Below, piece by piece: positions 1-10,458 of a stretch of 64,000 bases of DNA. Source of the stretch: Rostratula benghalensis (taxonomy: Eukaryota > Chordata > Aves > Charadriiformes > Rostratulidae); NCBI GenBank assembly GCA_013399305.1, contig VXAI01000015.1, positions 1,373,965 to 1,437,964 on the forward strand, in the 5' to 3' direction. The position numbers were made by a program, and so were the translations under genes. Each line of letters begins with the position of its first letter. The first letter of the stretch is position 1. The notes under the pieces are model-generated. The model was not told the origin of the DNA. It searched no databases and saw nothing but the letters and a program-made list of their open reading frames with translations.

Positions 1-258
1 ATAAGGTAAACATTTAGATTCTGCTCAGCTGGCAAAAAAAAAAAAATAAGTCTAGTAAAAGGTAACAGTCACAAGAGAGAGGTAGTAGCAGGCACTTTGA
101 CAAAGACAGAGCAACCAGTGTCTACCATATAAACCAAAACTATCCAAAATCCTCATTGCATGAAGGTGTGATGCAACAGACTATATTTTGACCTCCACTT
201 ATTGAGTTTAAATACTTTACAATCTCTATAAATCTTATCAAAAGACCTTTTAACCTAC

Positions 259-3200
259 TTTTTCTGGACAAGCATTTCCTGCTCCTTTCCAAAAGATTTC
301 TGGCCAGTAATCAAAACGACCTTCAGACCTGTCCCGTCAGTATAGATGTTGAACACTTTACTCACCTGCAAAGAGACAGGCTTTGTTAGCCACAACAAAA
401 TCAGTTCAAATGATACTTTCCATTATGCTAACAACATCGAATCCTCTGACAGATCTTCAACCTCCTTCATAGAACAAGCCAAGTATTGACTGCACCAGCC
501 TTTGTCTTGGCCCATTTCTGCTCACAGAGAAGGTACCCACATACCTGTTGGGCCAGTTCTTTGGTGGGCAGAACAACCAGAGCTCGTACTTGGCAAACTA
601 CTCGATCTAGCAGAACCTGGCAAGAAAAAAAAAAAAAGGCTAAATGCATCTGTGAAAGCAGAGGGGTGAAAAGGTTTTCCTGTATCTAACCTAGTGAGAA
701 GAAATATACAACTCATGAAGTTGTATATTTCTGTTTTATTCCCCTCCACCCTCCCAACTCCTAATACTATGCCTCATGTCTAAGAAATGGAGTGGGATGC
801 TGAGATGAATAGGACTCATAGAGCTCTCTCAGACAGCTCTGAGATATAACATAAATGTGCTGCTTTGCAGCCACAGATTTCTTAGCTTTTTGACCTACTT
901 CTAAGTTCAGGTTTCACTTTAACAAAACCGACCGCATTTTCCTACAGATATTTCTCTGGGAGTAAACTCACCTGTACTATGGGTATGACAAAAGACAGGG
1001 TTTTACCACTGCCAGTAGGTGCAGAGACACAGATGTCTCTGGGGCGGTATCCTCCCTGCCCCATCAAATACCCATTGGATGCACTCTGCAGAATAGCAGG
1101 AATCACCTGTGCCTGAACTGAATAAAAAAGGAAACAAACATTAACTAGAGTTAACTGGGTTAAAACCACTGTATCCAGAAAAGCAGTTATATACAATGAC
1201 TGTTTCCACACATATGTGCTGTTGTTGCTATAGGCCTAAAACAGAGACACCATCTGGCTTCACTTGTTTCTTGTTGACTCATGAGAACTTAGCATTGAAC
1301 AGAGACTTCCCTCTCCAAGAATTCAGCTATTTCTAGTGCTCAGCTAGGATGCTACTGTGTTAAACATTGTTTTCAACTCATATCTGCCTTCTTGTTCTCA
1401 TGATAGGATGGCACTGGGCAGATTTAAAACCTATGAATATTTGTCTGTAAGCATCCTTTCTTTGAAGTACAAACTGCTCTTGCATAAAAAGAGAATATGC
1501 AACTTGGCAACGCAGCCTTATCTGCCAAGGAGCAAAACAGACAACTCCTATAGGCTTTGGAGTGAGTAATGTTTGCTGCAGGAGAGTACACAAGGACTGA
1601 AGCAAACAGTCCTGTACAGGCAACAGCTTCGTCTCTCTATCATCCATTAGCTCTCTCCTTCCCCTGCCCCATGAGAAGCCCTGATAAACTGTCCAGCTTG
1701 AGTTTGTCCCCGAGGTTTAGCAGCAAGGGGATCTAGCTCTGTGAGAAGACCACACTCAGTGATGCATAGGGCATGTGACTTCAGAGGACACCATCTCCAC
1801 CAGAAAGAACATGACACTGCTTGAATTATCTACTACCAAGGGGCATAAGCTGAACTTGATCTATGAGAAAACACAGTAAGGTGTTATTGGCAACTTGTAA
1901 ATGCTATTGCTTATTTTGCTCTGGGAGACCTTAAAATTAAAACATTATGTAACAGCATACTTAAAAAGAGGAGACACGAGCTGGCTTTTCAGTGTAACCT
2001 TGATGAGTCTCTGATACAATTTAAGCCTTCAGGCTCAGCTGGACCAAGTAATTGGCTGAAGGTCAGAGATACCACCTTCTTTCATTCTCTCCCTCTCCTT
2101 ATCCCTGTTTCCAACTACTTATTTAGGAGCTGATGATTTATTTTACTTGTCTGCAAAAGCAGTAAAATAATGGAAAACCAACAGCTTTTTTCACTTGAAC
2201 AGTTTTCTGCTACTTTAATGAGTTAAACAGGTTCCCAGAGAGGTCAGACTAGAAGCAGAGATGGCAGAAAGGAAATAAAGCACATGCCTGGCATAAGGGA
2301 GGGAAATGGGAGGATACAAGTAAGACCTCCCTCTTTTGGCAGCTGTAAGCTATTACTTCAAGTCATCCCATTTTGCACAGCTGCTTTTATGACTAGATAA
2401 CAAACTTCAATTACTACCATAGATAAAGCTTCGAAACAGAAGGGCTAAAGCTGGTATGATGGCTTTGATGCACTAAACTTGGTTTTGCTCTGTATTTTAC
2501 TTCACTACTACATGAAATATACAGCAATGGACTGCAGGAGCTACGTAAGTCAGTTCAGGAACACACAAAAGCACTGTCAATATACCTGGAAAAAAGGACT
2601 CTATCCCATTCGTTTGCAGCTTTTTCAACAGCCTGGGATGAATTCCTGGGACATCTCTGATTGGAACTAGATTATCTTTGATACGTTTTTGCACTAGCTT
2701 GGGTTGAGCAAGCCACGGCGGTAAGAAGGGCTGAACCTGAGGTGGGGGAAAGGAGAATAACAAAGCTTTCCTGCTGTCAAACAGGCAATGCCATACATAA
2801 AATAAGCTGGTAAAATGCATACTCCTTCCTCACCATCATCGAAGTTCAGCTAAGCTAGTTACCTTCTGTACTGGCTTTTTGTCGTAGTCTCCAAGAACCA
2901 TCAAACTGGAGGGTGGAGGATTTGCCTCTTTTTCTGAGGCTGCAAAAGACAATCCCTCCTCTGTGATCTGATCTTCAGCTCTTCCACTGTTGTCTGTCTT
3001 CCTTGTTTCAGCTTCCTCCGTTTCCTCATCCCTCTTTTGCCTTTGAGAAGGCTTATTGTTAAGGTTGCTTCTGTTTTCCTGCTGGCTGATGTCTTCTTCA
3101 GAATCTAGAATTTGATTAACAGGAATATAATGCTACAGGTCAGAATGTGGTACAGAAAAGGGTTGTAGGGAACATTTTACAATACAGGACTTAAGCAATT

Positions 3201-4083
3201 ACTTGCAAGCTCCTCTCTCTTCCTGAATCAAAGTGCAATAGCAAAACATTTCTTCATTAGTATCAAGTCAATTGAAGACTGAGGTGACACGCTTCTCTCC
3301 TTCCCTTACACTAAACTGATCCTCAAAGTTTGCAATATGAGGCTTTCTCCTAAAAAAGGAATTACTTTGGGAACATATTAAGCAGAGGAAAACAAAGTTT
3401 ACCACCAGATAAATTGAGAAAGTTACTCAAAGTGCAATTTGTGTCTACTTCTTTGCTGAGAACTGTCGACCACAAGGAGCCAAAATCCTACAGCCTTGGT
3501 TTATCCTCACCTGCTTCAGGCTTCTCTTGAGGCACTTTCAATTTTCTTCTATTTTCTTTCTTCTTCTTTGATGGAGTACTGACATCTACTGCCTCCTCAG
3601 CATCCACCTTTTCTTCAAAAGAGCTGATGGACTGTTTTCTCTTCTTTAGCTTCTTCTGTCCCTGCGCACCGGCCTGCTCTTCGCTCTCCCTCTTTCTCTT
3701 CCTTGCTCTTTCTACAGGTTCACTCCCGGGGCTCAGCCTCGCGCCCCCAGAGACGGTTCCTTTGGGGAGATGCCCATCCCCATCCCCTTCCCTTCCCTCC
3801 TCCTGCTGCTTCTTCAGCTGCCGGGCCTTCGCCTGCTGCCGCAGCCGCTCCAGCAGCACCCGAGCCCGTTCCTCCGCCTCGGCTCCCTTCTCCTCCTGCT
3901 CTTCCTCCTCCCCGCCATACCTGAAACAGCCCAAACAAAACCTCCTCAGGAACAGGCCCTCCGCCAGGCCCCCTCCGCTCGAGTCCGGGCCGCGGGGGGA
4001 TGCCGCGCCGCAGCTCCTAGAGCCGGGCAGGGAACCGGCAGCGCCTGAGGCAGACGGTACCTGTGGATGCAGAAGAGCGCCAT
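259..4083 (-). CDS. DDX51: DDX51, ATP-dependent DEAD-box RNA helicase (5' part, 7 exons; 3' part off the left edge)
   Basis: Nucleolar DEAD-box helicase of the DDX51/Dbp6 family, known to act in 60S ribosomal subunit and 28S rRNA 3'-end maturation. Exons read on the minus strand: 4061-4083 (ATG at 4083; MALFCIH), 3511-3920, 2863-3104, 2586-2736, 972-1117, 545-616 and 259-365, about 383 codons, all with GT/AG ends and consistent phase. Exons 2-3 encode a long charged tail rich in Lys and Glu. Exon 4 carries the linker ending in a Q-motif-like stretch. Exon 5 has the Walker A motif (motif I) SAPTGSGKT, exon 6 has VLPTKELAQQ (motif Ia), and exon 7 has ITGQKS. The DEAD box and helicase C domain are not in the window. 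The start is chosen because the 23-bp exon 1 joins exon 2 in frame as MALFCIHRYGG, similar to known DDX51 N termini. Positions 1-258 look like the next intron. Confidence 0.93.
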
Positions 4084-4330
4084 TGCCGCGCCGCACGGGC
4101 GCACGGAGATGACGTCACGGAGCAGGCGCGGCGGAAGGCTCCAGAAGGCGCGGGGGCTGGCGCGCGCCGCCCGCCGGCAGGGGAGGGGCAGCGCCGCGCG
4201 CGCCCCCTGAGGGGAGGACGGCGGGGGCGGGAACGGCGGCTGAGGGGAACGGGAGGGAGCGGGAAAAAGGCGCGCAGGAGAGCGGCGGGGAGCAAAACGC
4301 CAGCAGTCGCGCTCCCCCCCAACCTCACAT
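3700..4330. promoter_or_regulatory. CpG-island promoter of DDX51
   Basis: A GC- and CpG-dense block covers exon 2, the short intron 1, exon 1 and about 250 bp upstream of the DDX51 start, against an AT-rich background. No TATA box is visible, as is usual for housekeeping CpG-island promoters. The edges are estimated by eye. Confidence 0.75.
4110..4117. promoter_or_regulatory. Consensus CRE (TGACGTCA)
   Basis: A perfect palindromic CREB/ATF site, TGACGTCA, begins 27 bp upstream of the DDX51 start codon inside the CpG island. Full CREs near the start site are common in CpG-island promoters. Binding is inferred, not shown. Confidence 0.6.
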
Positions 4331-4873
4331 GGCAGGAGCCCAGCCCCGAGACACGGGAGACGCCGGTATCGCTGTGGGGACAGGCTGGCTGACAGCATGG
4401 ACACTCGCCGCAAGAGCCACAGGCCCCAGCACTGCTCCTGTGGCTGCTCCTGGCTGCCTGGAGGGCAGCATAAGCAAAGCGGATAGCAGCATTTCAACTC
4501 GGTGAGCAGAAACACTTCTTCCTTGCTTGCTTGGCCCCACGCAGCCAGCACATTGTTAGAGGAAAGCCTCTCTGAAGCAGCAAGTACAGTGCTGGCCCAA
4601 AGACCACTTCTGCTGTGGCAGCGGAGGACACAGCCAAAAGAAACTCAGAGCAACAAGCTCAGAAGGCACCTGCAGCAAGGTAAAAATCACCAAGGAGTGC
4701 TGTCAGGCACCTGCCGCTCAGTCTAACCTTACTGTGGAATACCATGCCTCAGAAATGGAAGCAAACCAAAAGTGCTTTCATTTGCTTTAGCAAGCAGAGT
4801 GAGATATGTTGCCGATTGCTTAACTCCACCCCCAACCTGCCAGAGCCTACACCAGACAGCTTACTTCTAAATC
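4331..4873. other. Intergenic between DDX51 and MIF
   Basis: Short spacer between the DDX51 promoter and the 3' end of MIF, both on the minus strand. I see no gene, no recognisable exon of NOC4L (DDX51's divergent neighbour in mammals) and no repeat. Confidence 0.5.
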
Positions 4874-4879
4874 TTTATT
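4874..4879 (-). terminator. MIF polyadenylation signal AATAAA
   Basis: The plus strand reads TTTATT, so AATAAA on the minus strand, about 180 bp downstream of the MIF stop codon. This fits a short MIF 3' UTR. Confidence 0.7.
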
Positions 4880-5058
4880 TGTTTTCTACACAAAGTAAAC
4901 AGGAATGTTGAAGCAGCAATATTTAAACACACTAGCAAGGAGCCATCAATCTGTGAGGGTGCACAAAATGCAACACAGGGCCATTTGTGCGGTGGTCTCT
5001 GCAAAGGTCAGGAGGAGAGTAGGTCCAGGGACAGCCTCTTCAGACAGATGGGAGCGCT

Positions 5059-7206
5059 CTACGCAAAGGTGGAACCATTCCAGCCCACATTGGCAGCATT
5101 CATGTCAAAGTAGTTGATGTACACCCTGCAGAAGAGGCACAGGAACACACAAGCAATAACCTTATTAACTCATTTATGTAAGTAATGAGTGACACAGAAC
5201 AATAGGACAGCAGTCAGTGCTTCCTGTTCCCCAGAAGAAATCTCAAGCTTCATTTTTACTGAAATCTAGCTAACTTCAGGCAGAGCCTCCAATACTCAAT
5301 AGGAGTACCTGGAATTGTATTTATTTTTTTATATATATAAACTCTTCTCCATTCAGAGGAAGAGCTTGTCTCTGCTCGGATACCAGACAGGTTTCGGTTA
5401 GCAGCCTGTCAAGAATTTCCAGAGATCAAAACTTTGTTTTGAAGCACTGCAGTGCTGACACATGTCAGACAGACACACAGCCTTATGAAAACCAAACATG
5501 CCCTGGGGCTGGCTCTGCTCTTTTCCCTTCCAACCCCAGAATATCAGTGGCAGCAGGTTCTTCCTGTCCTTCACTGCCACACGCAGACACTCTCCCATGG
5601 CCCCACAGCCTGTGAGGGAGCTCTTCACATCCTGCTGTTTCTACTTTGCCCATCAGCTCCAGCCTGTTACTGCTCCTCCCTTGTGCTTTCAGCCTCCTGT
5701 CGCCAGAGGACAAATCATCACACCTCAGAGGCAAATGACACACTGTACGACTTTGTCAGTCCTCTGGGATTTTCCCTTACTCCGAGAACAGGAAGCCATT
5801 TAACTGAGGATGCACAGGATTCAAACTCTTAACTGGACATGAAAACACTACAAATGATCATCTTGTATTTTCTGAAATACATGGGCTTATCCCTGGCCTT
5901 CTGTTTTTTTTTAAATGAACTTTTTAGAGCAGTTTCAGGAGAGACAGATAAACAAGGTTAATAACATCATGTCCCAGCCTTACCTGTCTGCAGATACATG
6001 CAAGTGCTTAGAGATCAGATCACACAGGAGCTTGGTGTAAGTCTTGTTTTGCTGCCCTCCTATTTTGCCGATGCTGTAAAGGCTGCAGAGTGCGCAGGGA
6101 TCAGTGGAGCCCCCGAAGGACATCATCTGATCAGGTATGATGTGCACAGCTATGTACTGCGTTAAGAGAATAAATGGTTACAGAATATCTCACCTTCCCT
6201 GCCCACTTACCCGCCCAGCCCACATGGGTGCTACAAACTTACCCCCCCAGCCCACATGGGTGCTACAGCAGGGCGTGCTGCGGGGATCCCCCCAGCCTGG
6301 CTCTCACCCTCAGGAACAAAGGTTATGTTTGTGCTAAGCCATAGGCAAGATGGCTACTCCTGCCCGCCCCAGTACTGCTCCTGCATGGGGCAAAGAGCAT
6401 GTGGCAGGAGATAAAGGCCTTAAAAAACTGTATATGCGTGCCAGAATTCACACCCTCAAATCACTGAGCCACCGGTGCCTGTCTGAGAGCCTGGCTGCAA
6501 CTCAGCCTTATCGGTCTTTGACGTCTCAGGCTGCAGCAGTCTGGCCCGAAATGGGCCATATCAAATCCCTGGATAACCCGGAGCTTCCCCAAGAAAACCT
6601 CCTGAATCAGTGACTTCGCCTTGCCAGAGTCGCCGCCCTGGCGCACACCATCCCCTTCCACCAAACGCGCCGCTGGCCCAGCCCCGCGGCTGAAATCCCG
6701 ATTCCCGGGCACAAACGCGGACAAATCTCCGGTGATTTGGCTATTCGAGCACCGCTGTTCCCGCGGGTCCGGCTGCGGCTCCGGGCCGGCCAGGCCGACA
6801 TCGTCCGAGAGCCGCACGGCCTGGGGACAGGCCGTAACGCGGAGAGAGGCGGCGGGAGGCCTGCCCACCGCGCCTCCCCCGGAGGGCTGCCGGGAGCGTG
6901 AAGGGGCACAGGCCCGTTCCCCCGAGCAGCGGGGCCCGCAGCCACCCCCTCAGCAACCACAGCCCCTCCGTTATAGGCCCCGCCAGGGCCTCCCCACGTG
7001 CTCGCCCCATCCCAGGGCGGCTCCCGCTGCCGCCGGGCCCCAGTTCCCCCCCCCCCCCCGCCGCCTCCAGCAGCCCCGGCTCCGCCGCTCGCCCTCACCT
7101 GCGCGGGTTTGCCAGTGGCCTTGGCCAGCTGCTGGGTGAGGTCGCCCAGCAGGCTGTCGGGCACGGCATCCTTGCAGACGTTGGTATGGATGGCGAACAT
7201 GGGCAT
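5059..7206 (-). CDS. MIF: MIF, macrophage migration inhibitory factor (3 exons, 115 aa)
   Basis: Secreted/cytosolic cytokine and phenylpyruvate/dopachrome tautomerase, a homotrimer. Exons on the minus strand: 7099-7206 (108 bp, ATG at 7206), 5984-6156 (173 bp) and 5059-5125 (67 bp, TAG at 5059-5061). The total is 348 bp, giving 115 aa, the usual MIF length and exon pattern. Visible landmarks, numbered with Met as 1: catalytic Pro2 (Pro1 of the mature protein), Lys33, the CALC thiol motif at 57-60, Ile65, Tyr96, Asn98, and the C-terminal [10 protein letters not shown]. There is no signal peptide, as expected for this leaderless cytokine. Introns are 858 and 942 bp. The promoter is a CpG island. 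The next gene upstream on this strand is a diverged second copy. Confidence 0.97.
6205..6266. repeat. 32-bp direct tandem duplication in MIF intron 1
   Basis: Two near-identical units starting at 6205 and 6237, each containing AGCCCACATGGGTGCTACA. They lie in the intron close to exon 2. Two copies only. Confidence 0.85.
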
Positions 7207-7450
7207 GGTGGCGGCGGCAGGGGGCGGCGGGGCCGGTGGTAAGAGCAGAGCGATGTGGCGGGACCGGCGGGAGCGAAATGGAGCGGAGAGGCGGCCGTAG
7301 CGCTTTTAGTGTGCGCGGGGCCGCGCCGGTCTTAAAGGGGCCGCGCCCGGCAGGGCGGGGAAGGGAGCGGGGCGGGGAGGCTGCATCCCTAGTCTGCTGC
7401 CCTTCTGCGGTTTACGGCTTCCTGCCCGCGGCGGGTTCCGGACAGAACTT
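6610..7450. promoter_or_regulatory. CpG-island promoter of MIF with GC boxes
   Basis: A CpG-dense block spans MIF intron 1, exon 1 and about 250 bp upstream. Two Sp1-type GC boxes are visible upstream, AGGGCGGGGA at 7352-7361 and a GGGGCGGGG core within 7369-7378. There is no clear TATA box. Edges are estimated by eye. Confidence 0.75.
7046..7059 (-). repeat. Homopolymer C14 (G14 on the MIF transcript strand)
   Basis: Fourteen consecutive C on the plus strand, 39 bp downstream of the first MIF 5' splice site, flanked by further C/G runs. On the MIF sense strand this is G14 followed by GGGG and GGG runs, a possible G-quadruplex. The length is prone to polymorphism and sequencing error. Confidence 0.8.
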
Positions 7451-10312
7451 TCTGCCTTTTCCACCGTCATTCGTTTGCTTTGTTGCAACCATTGGGCATT
7501 TTCTTTTTTTGGGGGGTATGTTTTAGGCTCCTCCCTGGAACTGTGTCCTGCCGCGCCCGGCAGTTCATGCATAACCTGGTATCAGCGCATGTGGTAGCAC
7601 TGCCACTGACTTTTCCAGGATTATGGCCAAAAAGGGCTACCGGCACTAACTTGGTGATTGCAAAAAGGGATACTATCTCTGGCTCCAATAAAGGCATATT
7701 TGCACATTTTCTTGTTTTAATTTTGTGCATAGCTTAACACCATGTATGTCGAAACGTCTGACGTGCTGGTATGTTAATTATTCTTTAAAGTTTTTCAGTC
7801 AAATAGAAACTGATATATTACTCCTCAGTGTCCTCATTTTCATATCGTCATTTTCTGCTGGATAAAGGCAGGAGTGATCACTCTTTGCTTAGAAATGAAA
7901 CGGTGCGTGTCTATTCGGAGGTGAGAGGCAGCCCGAGAGATGAGCCTTGCGTTGGGCTGTGTGATGTGATGCACGTAGGCTGCAGAGGGCACGGCTCACT
8001 GCGCTGCCGTGACTGCGGAGCAGCTCTGCTGTGCTGCTTGAAATGACTCACAGGAAGGCAAAGGAGAATCAGGCCCAGAGCCCTCTCCATGCAGAAGTTT
8101 TACACACAAATCGAGCATGTGTTAATTTTTAGCAAATTCCCAGCACTGCTGCTAGAATGTATGACCATACATACATGTAACATATGTGAACACACATAGC
8201 TCCAAACAAAGAATAAGGGATTGGTATTGTATGGGAACACTTTGGAGTGGCACAGGCTGTAACACTGAGAACTGGCAGGACTGGAACATTGATTTTTTTC
8301 AGTGCTTAGCAATGCTATTAAGAACTAATATTATCCGCTCCCTGCCATCACGTAGAGCCACTTATTCCTTGCACCTTCCTACCTTTAAGAGTTATTGCAC
8401 TGAGGTGGGGTGGAATTGTGGCACCATTGCTGTGCTTGCTCTAAAGGCCTGGCAGACCTAAAGTGGCAGGCCCTGGCCATGCTGCTACACACTGGAGAGA
8501 CATACACAATTTCATTCTCCTTTACCCCTTGACTAGGGAAGAAGCAGCGCATACATTTTCATAGCTTCTAAAGATACATTTTTAGATAGCCAAATACTGG
8601 TGTACTTCTGCACACCCCTCCCTCAAGTGACTGCTCCACACACATGCATTCATAATATGTTTTCTGGATGAACAGCATCTGTTTTAAAATACAATTGCCT
8701 GAAATGAAAATAGGCACATTTCTTCGTTTTCTGAAAAGTAACAATAATGAAAAGTAAAATGTTTTACAGTAATACACCAAGAGCATTCTAATGATGTGTC
8801 AGTCAAAGAAAGCTTTTACATTCCCATTTAGAAAGTATAAAGATTGTTAGCAAAGTAGAGGTGGTCTTAATTATACTTGGGCCATGATGTACCTTAGGAA
8901 CACATATTTCAGGGTTTGGATGCTCTGAGAATAACTCTGAAAGCACAGAAAGGCTTCAGAATGTATGTAAGGAAGACTGAACCCTTTTGTGGAGGCTGAC
9001 AGCAAATAGCAGGGCTATGGCATTCATGTGTTGCTGTGGTACATACCCAGCTGCATCACAGTCAAAACCTGAGCACAGAGCAGCTGAACCAGGGAGGAGG
9101 AACCAGGAGAACATCAGAGAATATAGGTGCTGTGACTCAAAGAACAGGAAGCAGCAGCATTCTTTGAGCAGGTAGCTCTATGTAGAAGTCAGAATGTTTT
9201 CTAGGGAAGGAAGCTGCCTCCCTATGGAAGGTCCTGCTGTGTTTAGTGGCTTCACAGCCATTCTCCACAAGCAATTTTGCCAAAAGGCTATCTACCTCAT
9301 GCCATGGCTTCCTTCCTTGGGCAGTTCTGCAAGGCATTAAGTGGAATAAAAAAATATGTAATAAGAAATACTGTATTTAGATGGTAGGTAGCGTGTCACT
9401 CCATTGGCTATGGTGCTTTGATTCACCAAAGCAGCTTTCATTTGTTATCTCAACAAAGTATTTTCACAGATTGAGGTACAGGCTGGTATTTAAAAACTGG
9501 GGCTACAAAGCAAAGCAGTGACAGGGACAAAACAGGATGTTCACAATAGAGCTCAGAACAGGGGTGAGATGGCTTTGTTCTTCCAGGAGAAAAATAGTTA
9601 CACCTAATTTCAGAGACTTGGGAAACAGATTTGTATTCAATCTCTCTCCTTTACTTTGGAAGCAAGGGCTCTTATTTAACCCAGGGCTAGAACAATAAAT
9701 ATTTATATGGAAATCTTCCTTTTGTAGGTAATCCATTACTTTCACCTCTGGGAATGGCTCACTGTGCCTCTGCCTCATTTTGAGGTGTGCTCTAATCTTC
9801 ACTGTCACTGTAAACTGTTCCATGGATGAAAAGGGGCAGGCAGAATAGTGAACTGTGGGTTTTTCCACTTTCTCTTCCTATACTGAGCCCCAGGAGACTC
9901 TTGCAGCATGAATTTTTCTACTAAGCAGCTAGAGGTCTGTGTAGTGTTAAGATCTAAGGAGACTCTGGTCTGTAATCCATCCCTTTTAAATAAGGGACAA
10001 TCATGTCTTTCCTCCTTTTGAAGGGAGGGCCATATGCCACATTGATAGCCACATCTTTTGTCTTAAACATACGTGTATTTTGAAGTCAGATCAGCGTAGC
10101 TGTATTTTATTTTGGCCAGGCTGTTCAGCATGAACAGGGCAAAGGCCTACCCAAATGGAGTGTTCATCTTCTCACTCAAAAAAATAAGTTGCTTTTTTAA
10201 AAAAACCACTTCTGTTAAGAATATTTTGAAAAAGCATTTTTTATCTCAAGCACAGACCTTTCTAGACTAAGAAGACAGTATCAGTCACGAGGTTCCTGCT
10301 GGATTTTTTACT
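7451..10312. other. Intergenic between MIF and the MIF-like gene
   Basis: About 2.9 kb, mostly AT-rich past the CpG island. Short open frames on both strands show no recognisable domain or splice pattern, and I see no repeat family. It must hold the 3' flank of the MIF-like gene and the distal MIF upstream region. Confidence 0.4.
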
Positions 10313-10318
10313 TTTATT
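10313..10318 (-). terminator. Candidate polyadenylation signal of the MIF-like gene
   Basis: The minus strand reads AATAAA about 140 bp downstream of the MIF-like stop codon, the first such hexamer in a suitable place. Confidence 0.55.
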
Positions 10319-10458
10319 TAAGCAGCAGACAAGATGTTAAACAGCAGTGGGTAAGGTATCACTGCCTTTTGCATTTGTGTCAGATACCAGTAACACATCT
10401 GGAGCTGCAGTGCTGAAAAGCCATGTTCAGAAGTAAGCCGTTATCACCCAAGGGCACC

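Noticed and set aside
3627..4112. Long plus-strand open frames over the DDX51 5' end (Ser/Pro-rich)
   Set aside because: Antisense shadows of DDX51 exon 2 and the CpG island; low-complexity composition and no domain.
4063..4392. Plus-strand 109-aa Arg/Ala-rich frame as a possible NOC4L or other divergent gene
   Set aside because: Does not resemble NOC4L or any family I know; the composition is that of CpG-island sequence.
6621..7300. Several long open frames on both strands around the MIF promoter
   Set aside because: GC-rich, stop-poor sequence; only the 108-bp exon 1 at 7099-7206 is supported by the MIF protein and splice site.
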